Positions 1-11,145 of a DNA stretch of 64,000 bases are shown here, one piece after another; within the stretch, counting starts at the first letter, position 1; each line of letters starts with the position of its first letter. A program made the translations under genes and the position numbers. This DNA comes from Semisulcospira habei (taxonomy: Eukaryota; Mollusca; Gastropoda; Semisulcospiridae), in NCBI GenBank assembly GCA_036245525.1, contig BTPG01000002.1, positions 162,041,376 through 162,105,375 of the forward strand. The letters are read 5' to 3'. The notes under the pieces were generated by a model, which worked only from the letters and a program-made list of their open reading frames with translations, was not told where the DNA came from and did no database searches.

Positions 1-978
1 AGGATGCTGGTGTCTGGCTCAGCCTTGTAGTTATACAAGTCTCGGCAGTACTCAGTCCATCTGTTTAGTACAGCAGTGTTTTCCGTAAGGAGTTGGCCGC
101 TGCTGTCTTCGATGACTGTGGCTGTTCGCTGTTGAGTCTTGGTGAGGGTCCTTAGCGTTTCATAAGCCTTCTTGCTGTTGCCGTTTGCCATGCCCTCTTC
201 CACGCTACAACACTGGTCTTCAATCCAATCTTCTTTGGCTTCTTTCATCCTCTTCCTGATCTTCTTGTTGACAAGTCTGTACTTGTTTGCTGATGTGAGG
301 TCTTGGCCTCTCTTTTTCTTCCAGGCTCTCCTCTCATCACAGAGATCGAGGATGTCATCGGTGACCCAGGGCTGTTTGCGCTTCCTCTGCTTCCCCAGCA
401 CTTCTTCTGCTGTAGAAAGTAACACCTCTTTTATATTTCCAGCAAGGGTGTCTACGTCACAGTCCAAAGTAGCCAAGGCTGCAAATCTGCCTCCCACCTG
501 GGCTTGGAAGAGCTCTTCTACTTCCGGGTCTTTTAGCTTCTGGAGGTCGAATCTGATGCGAGGGCTCTTGCTATCTCGTTTCAATGCCAGCTTCAACTTG
601 AGGCTAGTAAGGACGAGGTTGTGGTCGCTGCCAATATCAGCGCCAGGAAAGGACCTCGTTTGTGCTTTGTTAACGCTGGATTTGAATCGTCGAGGCAGCA
701 AGATGAAGTCAATCTGGTTATGGACCAGGCCTCCTGGCGATTGCCATGTCACTGTTCTTGACTTCTTGTGTGGATGGAGGGTATTAGCAACGGTGAGACG
801 GTGACTCTGTGCGAACTCTAAAAGTCGCAGGCCTCTGTCGTTTGTTTCTCCAAGGCCAAACTTGCCAGCTGTTCCTGCCCATTGTTGGTAGGCGTCAGGG
901 CCGATCTTTGCATTCCAGTCACCGAGGACAGTCAGAATGTCTTTCTTAGGTGTTTTCTTGATGATGTTGTCCAGGCGG
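1..978 (-). mobile_element. RTE-type LINE, 3' segment (sense on minus strand)
   Basis: Read on the minus strand, this stretch encodes the end of an apurinic-like endonuclease domain and the linker towards reverse transcriptase of a non-LTR retrotransposon. Visible motifs, in order from about 978 down to 1, are LDNIIKKTPKKD, LGDWNAKIGPD, a TVTWQSP block, HNQIDFILLPRR and a GSDHNLVLTSLKLKL block, matching the endonuclease of RTE-like LINEs. The element runs off the left edge, so the reverse transcriptase is not seen. The plus-strand open frame at 172-804 is only its antisense shadow. The 5' part of what looks like the same element lies next to it in the opposite orientation (about 986-1,744). 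Confidence 0.8.
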
Positions 979-985
979 GAGCACT

Positions 986-1744
986 GGTCTTCACATGGCA
1001 CTCAACTCTCACAGCTGGCTCCAGGTCCTTTACCTAGCCACACCCCGGTAACCGCTTCTGCTGGCGGGCGAAACGTTGTGAGGGGCTGACGCGTCTCTCA
1101 GTCAGTTGAAATACTTGGAGAGGAGACGGGCGCCGCCAAGTTCGCCTAAGCCCATTGAAAGGACTGATGGACAAGCAACAGAATAAGAATAACATGCCGG
1201 ATCGGTCGGGGCCCGGATCACCAACGACCGCGCACCCCATTGGAGGTCTCCAGGGTGGGGGCGACAAGTGTGTTACTGGAACCAAACCCACCATCAAGCT
1301 GCCCACGCAAGGAATAACTATCGGAACTTGGAACGTTCGCACACTCTACCAGTGCGGCAAAGTGAAGGAACTCACCCACGAGTTGAAGCGCTATCGCTGG
1401 GACATTGTAGGACTTGCAGAAGTTCGATGGACAGGCTTCGGAGAAACAACAACAGATGAAGGCCATAAAATCTGGTTCAGCGGAAAAGAAACCAAGCACG
1501 AACATGGCGTAGCTTTTATCGTAAGGAAAGAGGTGGCTGGAACTGTCATCAGCTGCACCCCCGTGTCAAGCAGACTAATCTCCATCCGCATCTCCGCCCG
1601 ACCGCACAACATCACTATCATTCAAGTATACGCTCCAACAGCAGATCATGATGATGAAGAATTAGAAGAATTTTACGAACAACTGGACAACATCATCAAG
1701 AAAACACCTAAGAAAGACATTCTGACTGTCCTCGGTGACTGGAA
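986..1744 (+). mobile_element. RTE-type LINE, inverted 5' segment (5' UTR and endonuclease N-terminus)
   Basis: The plus strand carries a 5' leader followed by an open frame from 1,155 that begins as an RTE endonuclease. It shows GTWNVRTLYQ near 1,325, a GLAEVRW motif (catalytic Glu), a GVAFIVRKE block, IIQVYAPT and finally LGDWN, where similarity stops at about 1,744. The last 55 bases or so (about 1,690-1,744) occur again in inverted orientation at about 905-975, so the two halves overlap slightly within the element. The frame ends by chance in unique DNA at 1,764-1,766. This is the expected product of twin priming, not a functional gene. Confidence 0.8.
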
Positions 1745-1766
1745 CATAACAAATAGCAACTTTTAA

Positions 1767-2296
1767 AATTTGTTTTATGTAAACATGCTAAAGTACTTTT
1801 AAAAAGTGCAAGTCTTCAGGAATATTATAAACTGAGCATTGAACACTTATATAAATTGTCATGTTCCATGTCAAGTATGTCAGTCTGGATACAAACAAAA
1901 ACAATACGGAAAGAACAAATACATAGTTAATGAAGAAACACAACTTTTTCTTTCAGAACGATGTTTTCCAGCCAAACTGTATTATGAAACTTGGTTGGTA
2001 TCAGTGGTGACAGTGGGTTTTACAGAATTTGTATGTTGAGTATGATGAAATATGCGAGGACATGAGACTGAGAGACGACAACATTCACATTCTTACTTCA
2101 AACGAACTTGTTTATAGAAAATCTAAGTAAAAAAAATATTTAACACCACACTCCCAGTCCATAATTTCAGGATTATTGGCATATATACAGGTTTTATGCA
2201 AAAGCATGTCGTATGTGATGACATTAAGTACATTGTATTAACAAAAGCACACTGAAGCATTTTTCTACTTGCAACTTAAAAAAAACAAGGTGCATT
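1767..2296. other. AT-rich non-coding stretch
   Basis: No gene, RNA or clear repeat is visible. Short open frames here have no recognisable motif or coding character. Confidence 0.5.
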
Positions 2297-2372
2297 ATGT
2301 GGTCAGGTACCCTGATAACCCACAGTAAAACATGCATCTACTGTGGGTTATCAGGGTATTTACCTGACCACA
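2297..2372. repeat. 76-bp imperfect palindrome
   Basis: Arms of about 30 bases flank a short spacer around 2,330. The left arm includes GTACCCTGATAACCCACAGT and the right arm is its complement, with about four extra bases inside the right arm. It resembles a short fold-back MITE. No target duplication was identified. Confidence 0.7.
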
Positions 2373-4510
2373 TATAGCAGGGCTAGAAATTAACTTTTTT
2401 CTTTGGGGGCCACCAGGCCCCTTGATTGAAAAATTTGAGGGCCCACAAGCAACTTTCGGGGCCCAACTTTGAAAAATAATGCAAACAAAAAACAAAAGAA
2501 TTATTGACAATATAATAAGTAGAAAGTACAATTTGTCTGATAATCTAAAATAAAAACAATTGAATTTCCAATTTTGCTGAGTGATGTCATTTTTATTTGC
2601 CTTTTCTTTCACTTTCAAACATTACCAACAAAAAAGGGGGAAAAACACACACACACACACACATTCAGTGACACACATATTCCAGTGACTAGTGAGCCTG
2701 AAATGGCCATTAAACAAAATAGAAAAAAATCAAGTGAGTCTCTTGTATAATACTTTTCAGTTTTGTGACTGAGTATTGCACAATACACATCATTAAATTT
2801 TTAATATGAGTAACCTAACAAAAAATCTGACCTCAATGCACAAAAGTTCAAAACAAAACCATGAAAGGGAACTAAACTTAACAGTACTCTTCCTGATAAA
2901 CTAAAGTGAAACAAACAGATTTTGCCTTTTTTTTTTTTTTTTTCAATCATCTATTCATATTACACTTATGTGCACTTGAGTTAACAGAAGTAAACTAAAA
3001 ATACAATAACCAAAAAAAAAGAAAAAAGAACACAATACTATTACTGAGTGAGGGCACCGGTGTGGGTTGCTTCCCTTGGCCCAAATACGAAACTGCCGAG
3101 TAGAGCTAGCTGTAGCAGACAAATTATTTTGCGGGCCAAGCGGGCCCTTCGTTTTTCAACTTTCCGAGCCCGAAATCAACTTTGCGGGCCTTTGTGTATG
3201 TTTCTCCTGCCTACGTCCTAAGTTCCAGAGAAAGACATGGGTTATATAAGAGACCTGATGCATTCTTTTTGAGAATGCAAATGATCGTCTTGTTCTATAC
3301 CTGCATATTTCTCTGTGGGCTGGCGATTGGGTGCCTGATTCACGGATAGGCAGGGGATCTAACTGTTTGACTGTCCAGCGCTGAGTGATTCCCCTTGGTT
3401 TGTGTACAATTCTGCCAGCTCTAGCCTCACCTATCTGGTTTGTGAATGTGAATGAAGGGATGCTGGTTTTCAGCAACATTTGTCCAGAGCTGCTGTTTTC
3501 ACAACAGTTTGAAGGGTCTGTAGACCCCCAGGTGTAAATTTTAGAGGGTAACCACATTTCAGCATAAGAAAGGGTCAGAAATTTGATTTAAGAAATCTGC
3601 ATCATTTGTATGTTGTTTTTTTTAAATAAAAAAAATATGTCGACTCATATCTCTGTCTCTCTCTGTCTTTAAATTTGTTTACACATTTCCAAAAGACACG
3701 CAGTTATGTAACATGACAACCCAAACTAAACCGCAGGGAAAAGAAAACTACACATCCCAACCTCTCCTAAAACGCAATCAATGGCACAAAAAAAATGGCA
3801 GAATAATCTACCATTGAGAAACGAGGAAAAAACCCATGATGAATGGCAAAACATTGCCGGGAATAATCTACCATGAAGTACAGTACCTCATTAACTGATA
3901 TCCAGTGAACAACACCAAGTCGGTCTAACATCTAACAAACCACAGAATGCGAAATAACATACACACTGGAAAACAAGGAGATAACAAATGACACCCAGAA
4001 ACACAGTAAAAGGCCCACTATCACCCTAACTGTTCAAAGATACACTTCTGTAACGAACGGTTACGAAACGCTACACACAGGTCTAGTTATGGTTCATTTA
4101 GACACAGGAGAATCTAGTTCAGCACACGTCTCGAAACAAGTAACCTGACAATGACTCCACTCCGTTTTATAAATACAATGCTTTCAGTACGAGAAACGGC
4201 TAAAAATAGTTTGAAATGCTAACGGCTGCACAGACTAAGTAAGTGTGATTACGCATGTGCTGTTGCTGCCTGTCCAAACTGCTGTTAAAGTTCATTAGGT
4301 GTGTCGACAAGACATAACAAACACAAATGGTGCAGAAACATGTCTTCAGATTTATGCGCAATAGTACTTTAAATATCAACGAAAAAGTAGAGCTCCCAAC
4401 CAAAGTGAGGGCATGTGGTCAGGTTTGGTCCGCTGACAAGAGCAATACATGGCCGGCTAACCAAAGTGAAAACTTGCTCATAAGATACACAAACTGTGTA
4501 TGGCTGATCC
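2373..4510. other. Non-coding stretch with simple repeats
   Basis: AT-rich DNA with a CA run at about 2,645-2,662 and a T run near 2,928-2,943. Two blocks share short GGGCC-rich, CAACTTT-containing phrases (about 2,400-2,470 and 3,125-3,200) and may be relics of one dispersed repeat. The minus-strand frame at 3,156-3,557 has no recognisable domain. No gene is supported. Confidence 0.4.
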
Positions 4511-5076
4511 AGAATCAGAGCTGCCTCGCGCTGGGACCATATGGCGTTGAGGCGCGTCCCCTGGGTGGTGGATAGGGGGTCCCTCGTGAGAGGGGTGCAC
4601 CGAATGAAATAAGGTGCCGTGAACCAATATGGTCTAAGGGAAGGTGACCCCGACAGAAAACCCCTGGTCCTCCTAGTAAGGGGGTTGGGCGTGGGGGTAG
4701 CTTCCCCACCCTGCAAAAAAGGAAATGGCTACAAAAACGCCGACGAAAAGACTAACAGTAATTCCTTTCCTGGAGGAGGAAGGTTCTTCTACCAGAAGAC
4801 TTATGACGTCCTGTGGTGAAAGCCGGAAGTCTTCGGAAGCCACAGGACCGAGCCGCCTCTCTCTATCCAGGGACACAACCCCCAGGGAAAGAGGAAAAGA
4901 GGTAGGCCGAGAAACTCCTGGCGTCAAGACCTCCAAGCAGACATCAAGAGACTGGGAACCACCTGGAGTAGAATCGAAGGAGAAGCACAGGACAGGAGTT
5001 GCTGGAGGTCTCTCGTCAACGGCCTATACCCGGGTAGGGGTGACAGGCATAAGTAAGTAAGTAAGAATCAGAGCTG
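4511..5076 (+). mobile_element. Internally deleted, non-autonomous RTE copy with target duplications
   Basis: A 540-bp element (4,524-5,063) begins with the same 5' leader as the full-length copy at 28,587 (CCTCGCGCTGGGACC). It follows that copy through the short upstream frame to the ACACAACC just before the endonuclease start, then jumps directly to the last part of the ORF (CCCAGGGAAAGAGG) and finishes with the GTAA-repeat tail. The 13-bp sequence AGAATCAGAGCTG flanks it on both sides (4,511-4,523 and 5,064-5,076) without mismatch. The deletion junction sits on a shared AACC. It has all termini needed for mobilisation in trans but no endonuclease or reverse transcriptase. Confidence 0.9.
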
Positions 5077-6075
5077 AACTTGTCTTTTGGTGGCAATGTT
5101 CAGCACCATTTGCCGCAACTTGACATGGCTCAAGTCAAAAAATGCAATACGATACTGTATCCCATAATAGTATGAATGGCTGACGTCACAGCAAATAAAG
5201 CGTTCAGCATACAATATACTGACACTACTCTTACTCTAACAGTTACACTCACACGGAGCCCGGATTCAGTCGAATCTGAATGCAGCCATGGCTAAGCGAG
5301 CCAACTCACTAAAAACAGAACAACTGACACTGGAGGTACGCACTGTGGCGCAAACAGTGTACGTCTTGGACGCAGATGCCCTGAATTATAGTGCGTCTGC
5401 CTACCCCTTTGTAACATTTTCAGTACGTGATTTTGAGTTTCAGTGCATCACAGATGAACTTAAACGGGAGCCCTGTTGTCGCCAAAGGTCACTGACCCCT
5501 CAAAGTTGGACTATATTATGGAGCCCTTGGGGTGCACGCATACACACACACCCACTTATTGTTTGATCCCCGATTGGTACCCAAACTTTGTCAAAGTTTT
5601 TTAGTTTCTTAGGTTGTTAAAACTTTATCAAAAAGCAACGTGATCTAGTCAACAGATGCGTTTATTTAGTGGAGGAGGAAAAGGATAAACGATACTAATA
5701 GTTACTGTGATGGTCTCTATCTTTGCTAAACGGCGTTAGGTTATAATAGCTATAAGCCTTTTTTTGTGAATGCCTTTGACCGAGTTTGAACAATGTTCCC
5801 AAACATTTTCGTGTTGATTGATTTTTGTGTGTGGAAACTTGTTAACATTCCAGCCAGATATTTTAGCAATGCTAAATGCACATCTTCCCAACCAAACACA
5901 TTTTTGCTTGCAGCCAATGCATACCTCCCAGAAAACTATGTGTTGCCTCATTATTTTTTTTTTTTGCGTATAAAAATTCAGTGTTTTGTGTAAGTACGAC
6001 CCCTGATTGTTACAGCCTGTACTTTACATCTTTGTGTGGAAAGTTCAGGGTGTAACAATACACAAATAGCCATAT
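5077..6075. other. Non-coding stretch with one short unexplained ORF
   Basis: The only notable frame is 5,288-5,566 on the plus strand (92 codons, ATG in the good context GCCATGG). Its product has no motif that I recognise and no splice donor stands out at its end. It could be a first exon of an unrecognised gene or chance. The rest is AT-rich without visible features. Confidence 0.35.
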
Positions 6076-6330
6076 TTTGACAGTTTTTGGTTTACATGTG
6101 AAGAAAATATGTCTGTATTCTGGGCCTGTGGTCATCCATCTGGCTTTGTCTGTGGTAAACTTTAACATTGGCATTTTTTTGGAGGCTGTTCAAATCACAG
6201 TCTTCAAACTTGTCCATAGGATACTTTGTGGCAAGACCTTTCTGAACACACCAATTTCATTGACCTCTCAAAGGTCAAGGTCATCAGAGATCAGAACATT
6301 TTGGCCCATTTTTTTTCTCTCCAATACTCT
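6076..6330 (+). repeat. Copy of dispersed AGGTCA-rich repeat (family R)
   Basis: Shares with 9,260-9,480, 47,160-47,640 and the complement of 32,430-32,690 the phrases TAAACTTTAACATTGGCATTT, GATACTTTGTGGCAAGACC and AAAGGTCAAGGTCA in the same order. The last phrase contains TCAAGGTCA at 6,275-6,283. No protein is encoded. Confidence 0.75.
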
Positions 6331-6339
6331 CTCTCTCTC

Positions 6340-6812
6340 TCTCTCTTGGCTTGACTTCGCGAACGAAGATTTTATAGGAGTTGCCCACGACGTCTGCAGG
6401 CTTGTTCGTGGCTGCGGAGGCCAATCCGAGACAGGCAGGTTCGACCGCAGTGGCTGCAGGGGAAGGTATGGCCAGGGTTCTGAGTTGCGGCATCTCTGTT
6501 TTTTCTCCTGAGCCGCTTGTCCTTAAGGCTAGCTCTGTGAGAGTCCTCAAAGGAGACGGCTGCCTTGTAAATGGTGGAGCGCCAGGTGTCACGGTCCGCA
6601 GCAAGCGAAGACCACTGGTGGTGGTCGATTTGGCAGGCACTAAGTGACTTCTTGAGACAGTCTTTGTATCTCTTCTTTGGTGCCCCTCTGTCACGGTGTC
6701 CAGTAGCAAGCTCGCCGAACAGGGTGATCTTTGGTAGGCGATGATCCTCCATCCTGGAGACATGCCCCGCCCAGCGGAGCTGTGTCCGCAGCAGCAAAGC
6801 CTCGATGCTCAC
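6340..6812 (-). mobile_element. LINE 3' end: C-terminal fragment of a non-LTR retrotransposon ORF
   Basis: On the minus strand 6,812-6,372 is open and reads as the C-terminus of a non-LTR retrotransposon polyprotein: LLLRTQLRWAGHVSRM, then GAPKKRYKDCLKKSL, a DRDTWRS block, and a final CSHCGRTC...H....C finger-like motif. The 3' end carries a GA-repeat tail (complement of the CT run at about 6,328-6,345). It is 5'-truncated, with no reverse transcriptase domain. The sequence differs from the GTAA-tailed RTE family elsewhere in the window, so it is a second LINE lineage. Confidence 0.75.
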
Positions 6813-7110
6813 AGTTTCGGCCTGTTCAAGGACCTCGACCTATTCACAACTTTAAACCCAAACTTGGTACACAGATGGTACGACTTTCTTTGCATACTGC
6901 AGATTTTTTTGCAGTTTTTAAGTCCCTTCTATTTATAGAAGGGACTGTTTAGGACAGGTCACGGCAGGGCGAATTTAATAGCATGCCCATGATGTCAAAG
7001 GCGGGCAGGCTACAATTGAAGTAATAGATAAAAATTACGTCATGTCGAGTTATGCTAACCTCGCCGCTGAACGTCCATTTGGTGCAAAGTGCCGTATGTA
7101 TGTGTGTGCG

Positions 7111-7625
7111 CAGGTGTGGCCAAATATTTTAATTGTCATCTTACCCCGGGCAAGCAGCATGTCATTTTCATCTTTCCTGCATAAATATTATCTTGCCCGC
7201 AAATTGCAAGCAGAAATATAATGTACACTGCCATGTGTCCCTGTTCGTGTGGAAGTTTCAGCACTGTTGGTCACTAACAAATCTTTTGGGGCACAAACAT
7301 TCTGAGAAAATGACTCGTGGAGACATTCAGACAAAGCTGGCGATATAAATTGATATGTCATTGGCTTCTGAAGACATGCACCAATCAAATAGCACATCTT
7401 TGAGAAGGTACGGCAGCAATGTAAGGGAAGCAACTGGCTTGGAGTTTTGTTTTGCTGAAGCAGACAACAGATTTAGCAGCTGGCGAAGTCAACTGTCTCC
7501 ATGTTTTGCGAGCGCGTTTTGTAATTTATAAAAAAAATCTTTTCCGCGGGCAAGGTGCCGTTGGAATTTAAATTTCCCAGGCAATATTTTATCTTACCAC
7601 GGGAAATGGGATTTGGCCACCCCTG
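7111..7625. mobile_element. Non-autonomous hAT-type DNA transposon (about 515 bp)
   Basis: The left end CAGGTGTGGCCAAAT (from 7,111) and the complement of the right end, CAGGGGTGGCCAAAT (ending 7,625), form terminal inverted repeats with one mismatch. Similarity continues in the next bases (ATCTTACC / GGTAAGAT). CAGRGGTGGCCAA-like ends are typical of hAT elements. The flanking 8 bp are TGTGTGCG and GTGTGTAT, similar but lying in a TG-rich stretch, so the target duplication is suggestive only. No transposase is encoded inside. Confidence 0.7.
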
Positions 7626-8560
7626 GTGTGTATGTATGTAAACAAAAGAGAATCTCCGATATTTCTGTACACACAAGCTTGAAACTTGGCAAAATACTTT
7701 CTTAAGTGGGTGGCCTAAGAGAGCCTCCGAGCATATTGTAATTGAATGTCTGATTGAAGACATAAACAACCGTTTATATGAAGTCGGTTGACCCAGATTA
7801 GAGTCCATAATTTTTGTCATATTTACTTGAACTTTTGCATATATGGCTAGTTTTGAGAAAAACATTGGATGAGTTCGTTTGCCAGCTTTGTATCCTTTCA
7901 ACTTTAGTAAAAATTAATTCTTGTCAGAAAATAATTAAAACGCTAAAAAACCTTCACTAATATTCAGTAATAGAGAAAGTCAGACAGTGCAGTAATGGAG
8001 AAAGTCAGACAGTGCTGGTGACGTAAAAGAGGCAACTCCGTCACCACGCATACACTGACATAATACTCTAAATATGACGTTATTCTCTCTCTCTTGCGTG
8101 GCTCTCTCTCTCCTCACACAAACATGCGTGCATCTCCAGGAGGAATAGATCCTTATGCGCCCTCTAGGCACTTGAGGATCTATGCCTTTTGGAGATGTTT
8201 GGAGCACGCACGCAGACACTAACGCGCACATCGACGTGCTATCAGAAGAGCATGCAGGTGATCCGTGTACTTTGTATATCATATAACTAGGTAAAGTCAA
8301 CCTGCTTTCACACAAATTATAGCAAGACTGAAATTGTACCGTGGAGTTGTAGTTTGGTCACCATTTTCTCAAGCCTATGAACCGAAAGTGAAACTCGTAT
8401 CATTTAAATATAAAATTATGTAAAAACTAAAACTTCGTAATAACAAATGATGTTTTTGACAAATTGACGCTTATGTCCTGCGCCCCATATAGAACTCGCT
8501 GATGCATTAGCAGATCTGCGAGACTTTTTTAAATAGGAGACAAGTTGACAGCAAGGACAG
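7626..8560. other. Non-coding stretch
   Basis: AT-rich with a CT/GA-rich segment near 8,085-8,112. A short direct duplication (GTCAGACAGTGC with AGTAATRGAGAAA) lies near 7,970-8,012. No gene or structured RNA is recognised. Confidence 0.4.
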
Positions 8561-10230
8561 GGACTTTGTGGGTTATGGTTCATCCCATCTTGTTTCCTCT
8601 AATACTGTTCATAACTTTGGTCTCAAACTATTGTACAGTCCCAAACTAATATGGCAAGATTTCCTATGCACACTCATTTGAATGACCCCTTGGAAAGGTC
8701 AAGGTCATGGGAGATCAGGAAATAGGTCACAAATAGCTATTTCTTAACAAAGTGTCTTTTTCTCGAATACTATTTACAACTTCGAACCCAAACTTGGCCC
8801 AGAGATGCCTTCCTCCTGTGCATGCTAATTTTGATGACCCATGGGAAAGATCAAGAGATCGACAAAATACCATTTTCAAATTTCTCTGGTCCAGGGATAC
8901 CTCATGGCAAGACCTTTTCTATACATACTACGACTACTTTGGATGACTCCTGAGAAAGGTCAAGGTCAGAAGCTGTGAAAAATGCCATATGTTGATAGAA
9001 ATTTAATGTTTATCAAAGGTTTTTGAAACATTTTAATCAAATTTTGCACAATGCTGATAATAAGACCTTTCAGTGCAGGCTAATTTAGTTAACCTCTCTT
9101 AAAGGTCAAGGGTCACGGGCAGTTGACAAATGTGTGAAAAATGCAAAACTTGAGAAAACATGGATTTTGATGATAATAAAAGCCAATTCATTACTTGTGT
9201 TAGATCACAAAGGTCAGACTTGCTAGGTGAATTGGTAAAAAATTTGGGCTATGCCATTTTTGTGTTTGGCTCACATGTGAAGCAAAAGTGAGTTATTCTG
9301 GGCCAGTGATCGTCTGCGGTAAACTTTAACGTTGGCATTTTTGCAGACTATTCAAGCCAGTCTTCAAGTTTGGCCCAAGGGTACTTTGTGGCAAGATCCT
9401 TCTGAATATACCAATTTGAGTGACCTCTCTTGAAGGTCAAGGTTTAAGGGGATCAGGAAATAGGTAAAAAATAGCCATATTGACAAAATTTGTTTTTTAA
9501 ATATTTGCAACTTCAAAGTCAAACTCAAACTTGGTACAAAGATACCTGGCGATGAGACCTTTTTATGCATACAAATTTGGTTGACCCGTCGGAAAGGTCA
9601 AGGGTCACCAGAGATAAGGAAATGGTCAGAAATAGACATAAACAATAGATGTTTTTTTCTCAAATACTGTTTTCAACTTCAATCCCAAACTTGTTACAGA
9701 GATACCTGATGGTAAGACCGTCCTAGCAACGGTCACAGGTCACAAGATCAAACGAAGTGAAAATGTCAATTTTTTGTTGAATTTCAGTTTTATCAAGAAT
9801 ATTGCAAATCTTCAAGCAAATTTAGCAGAAAGGTTGCTGATAAGACTACTACTACTGCATACTCATTTGGTTCACTAATCACAAAGGTTGTAAAGGTCAT
9901 GGGAGGTTGACAAAAGTGAAAAATGTGTACATTTTGAGAAAATATGGATTTTACCCTGTACTAAAACCAACCCCTTTCTTTATGCTTGAACACTTGAAAC
10001 TGTTGGAAAGGTCAAGGTCACAAAAGGTTAAATTATTATGTTGATTGGTCATGCTCGTGAACCTAAATGGTTTTACCACTCTTGTTTTTTTTTATATGAT
10101 GTTAGCTTTGATTTGTTGTTTTTGCAAACTTCTCAATCAAGAATAGCCCAAGTGTAGTTGATAGTAAGGCCTTCCTATATATTCTACTTTGGTTGACTAC
10201 TCAGAAAGGCCATGAGAGGTGGTACACATG
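8561..10230 (+). repeat. Degenerate tandem array of dispersed repeat R
   Basis: A block of roughly 120-190 bp recurs head to tail with heavy divergence. Each unit shows a phrase like CAACTTCAAACCCAAACTTGG, then AGATACCTGATGGTAAGACC, then AAAGGTCAAGGTCA and GAGATCAGGAAAT. AGGTCAAGGTCA-like motifs are visible near 8,697, 8,958, 9,100, 9,434, 9,595, 9,735, 9,890 and 10,010; exact TCAAGGTCA occurs at 8,699-8,707, 8,960-8,968 and 10,012-10,020. No ORF runs through the units. Complementary copies lie at 27.5, 31.9-32.7 and 33.7-34.8 kb. Confidence 0.7.
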
Positions 10231-10949
10231 CTTGGGAACCATTACTGGAAAGTGGCATTAGCACACATTTGAAAGGCTCTGTTGGTTGTCTCCAAGATGC
10301 CTTACGAAAATGCACAAGATCTCCCAAAACGGTGTTATTTACACAAAAACATGCTATAAGTATAACCGTGATCCTGGAGGTTTATAACATATTAGAAGAA
10401 TGACTGGTAACCAATGACTAAATTGCAATCTTCTTATATTTTACTGTTCGAAAGCTGCATATCCGCCATGGTCCTTACGTGGAGCGGTTTACTGACCTAA
10501 CACTGGTCTCAAGTAAATTTATGTCTTTTCGTGCTTCATGCTAAATCCACAGAAACACATGGCATGAATACTCTTTAAAAAAAAGAAGAGAAAAAGGCGT
10601 ATTCTATTTTCAAAGCATGATTTATAATTATTTTTTTTTGTTCTCTTGATTGTTACTGACAATATGAGAACATGACCCCACACCCAGCTGCATTCTTTTC
10701 AGATCATTTATTATGCAGATGTAAGCAAACTTAGTGTGTACACAAGTGCCTTTGATTTTTGGTAGTGTATGTAAAAGTAGTTTGTGTTGTGTATAGCATT
10801 GTGCACGAGTATAAAAAAAAAAGTGATCTGAGGCAGACCCGGTTGAAACAACTGTAGGACCAAAGGTTTCAATTAATTTAACTATGCATGATCAGCTGCT
10901 AGCCAGAAAACGTGTGAATGTTAATGTGTAACAGTGTTCATGTAACCAG
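10231..10949. other. Non-coding stretch
   Basis: AT-rich sequence with T and A runs; the short frame at 10,212-10,403 has no recognisable content. Nothing else is seen. Confidence 0.4.
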
Positions 10950-11145
10950 TTAACTCATAAAGACTACAACAGGATGTGGATCTACCATATTTCAAGGTTG
11001 GTGTCAGAATAGCTTGGCGCCTCGAGGCCCAAGCTACTGATGCCAGCTTTGAAATATCACAGTCGATCTGTCTCCAGAACTGTGATATAGACCTCGGATA
11101 TCTATAAAAATTTGATAATTTCATCCTCGGGGCGTAATGAGTTAA
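10950..11145. mobile_element. TTAA-bounded palindromic MITE, family B (diverged copy)
   Basis: TTAACTCAT on the left (10,950) and ATGAGTTAA on the right (ending 11,145) form short inverted ends. The centre (about 11,000-11,065) is a decayed copy of the shared hairpin, with GTCAGAATAGCTTGGCGCC and its partner. It belongs to the same family as 50,062-50,265. TTAA target sites with short inverted ends suggest a piggyBac-type transposase acting in trans. Confidence 0.65.

Noticed and set aside
172..804. 210-codon plus-strand ORF
   Set aside because: It is antisense to a minus-strand LINE endonuclease with clear motifs; the plus-strand product is only Ser/Leu-rich shadow sequence.
5288..5566. 92-codon ORF with good start context as a gene
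   Set aside because: No recognisable motif, no obvious splice site and no support beyond the start context; mentioned only as part of a non-coding stretch.
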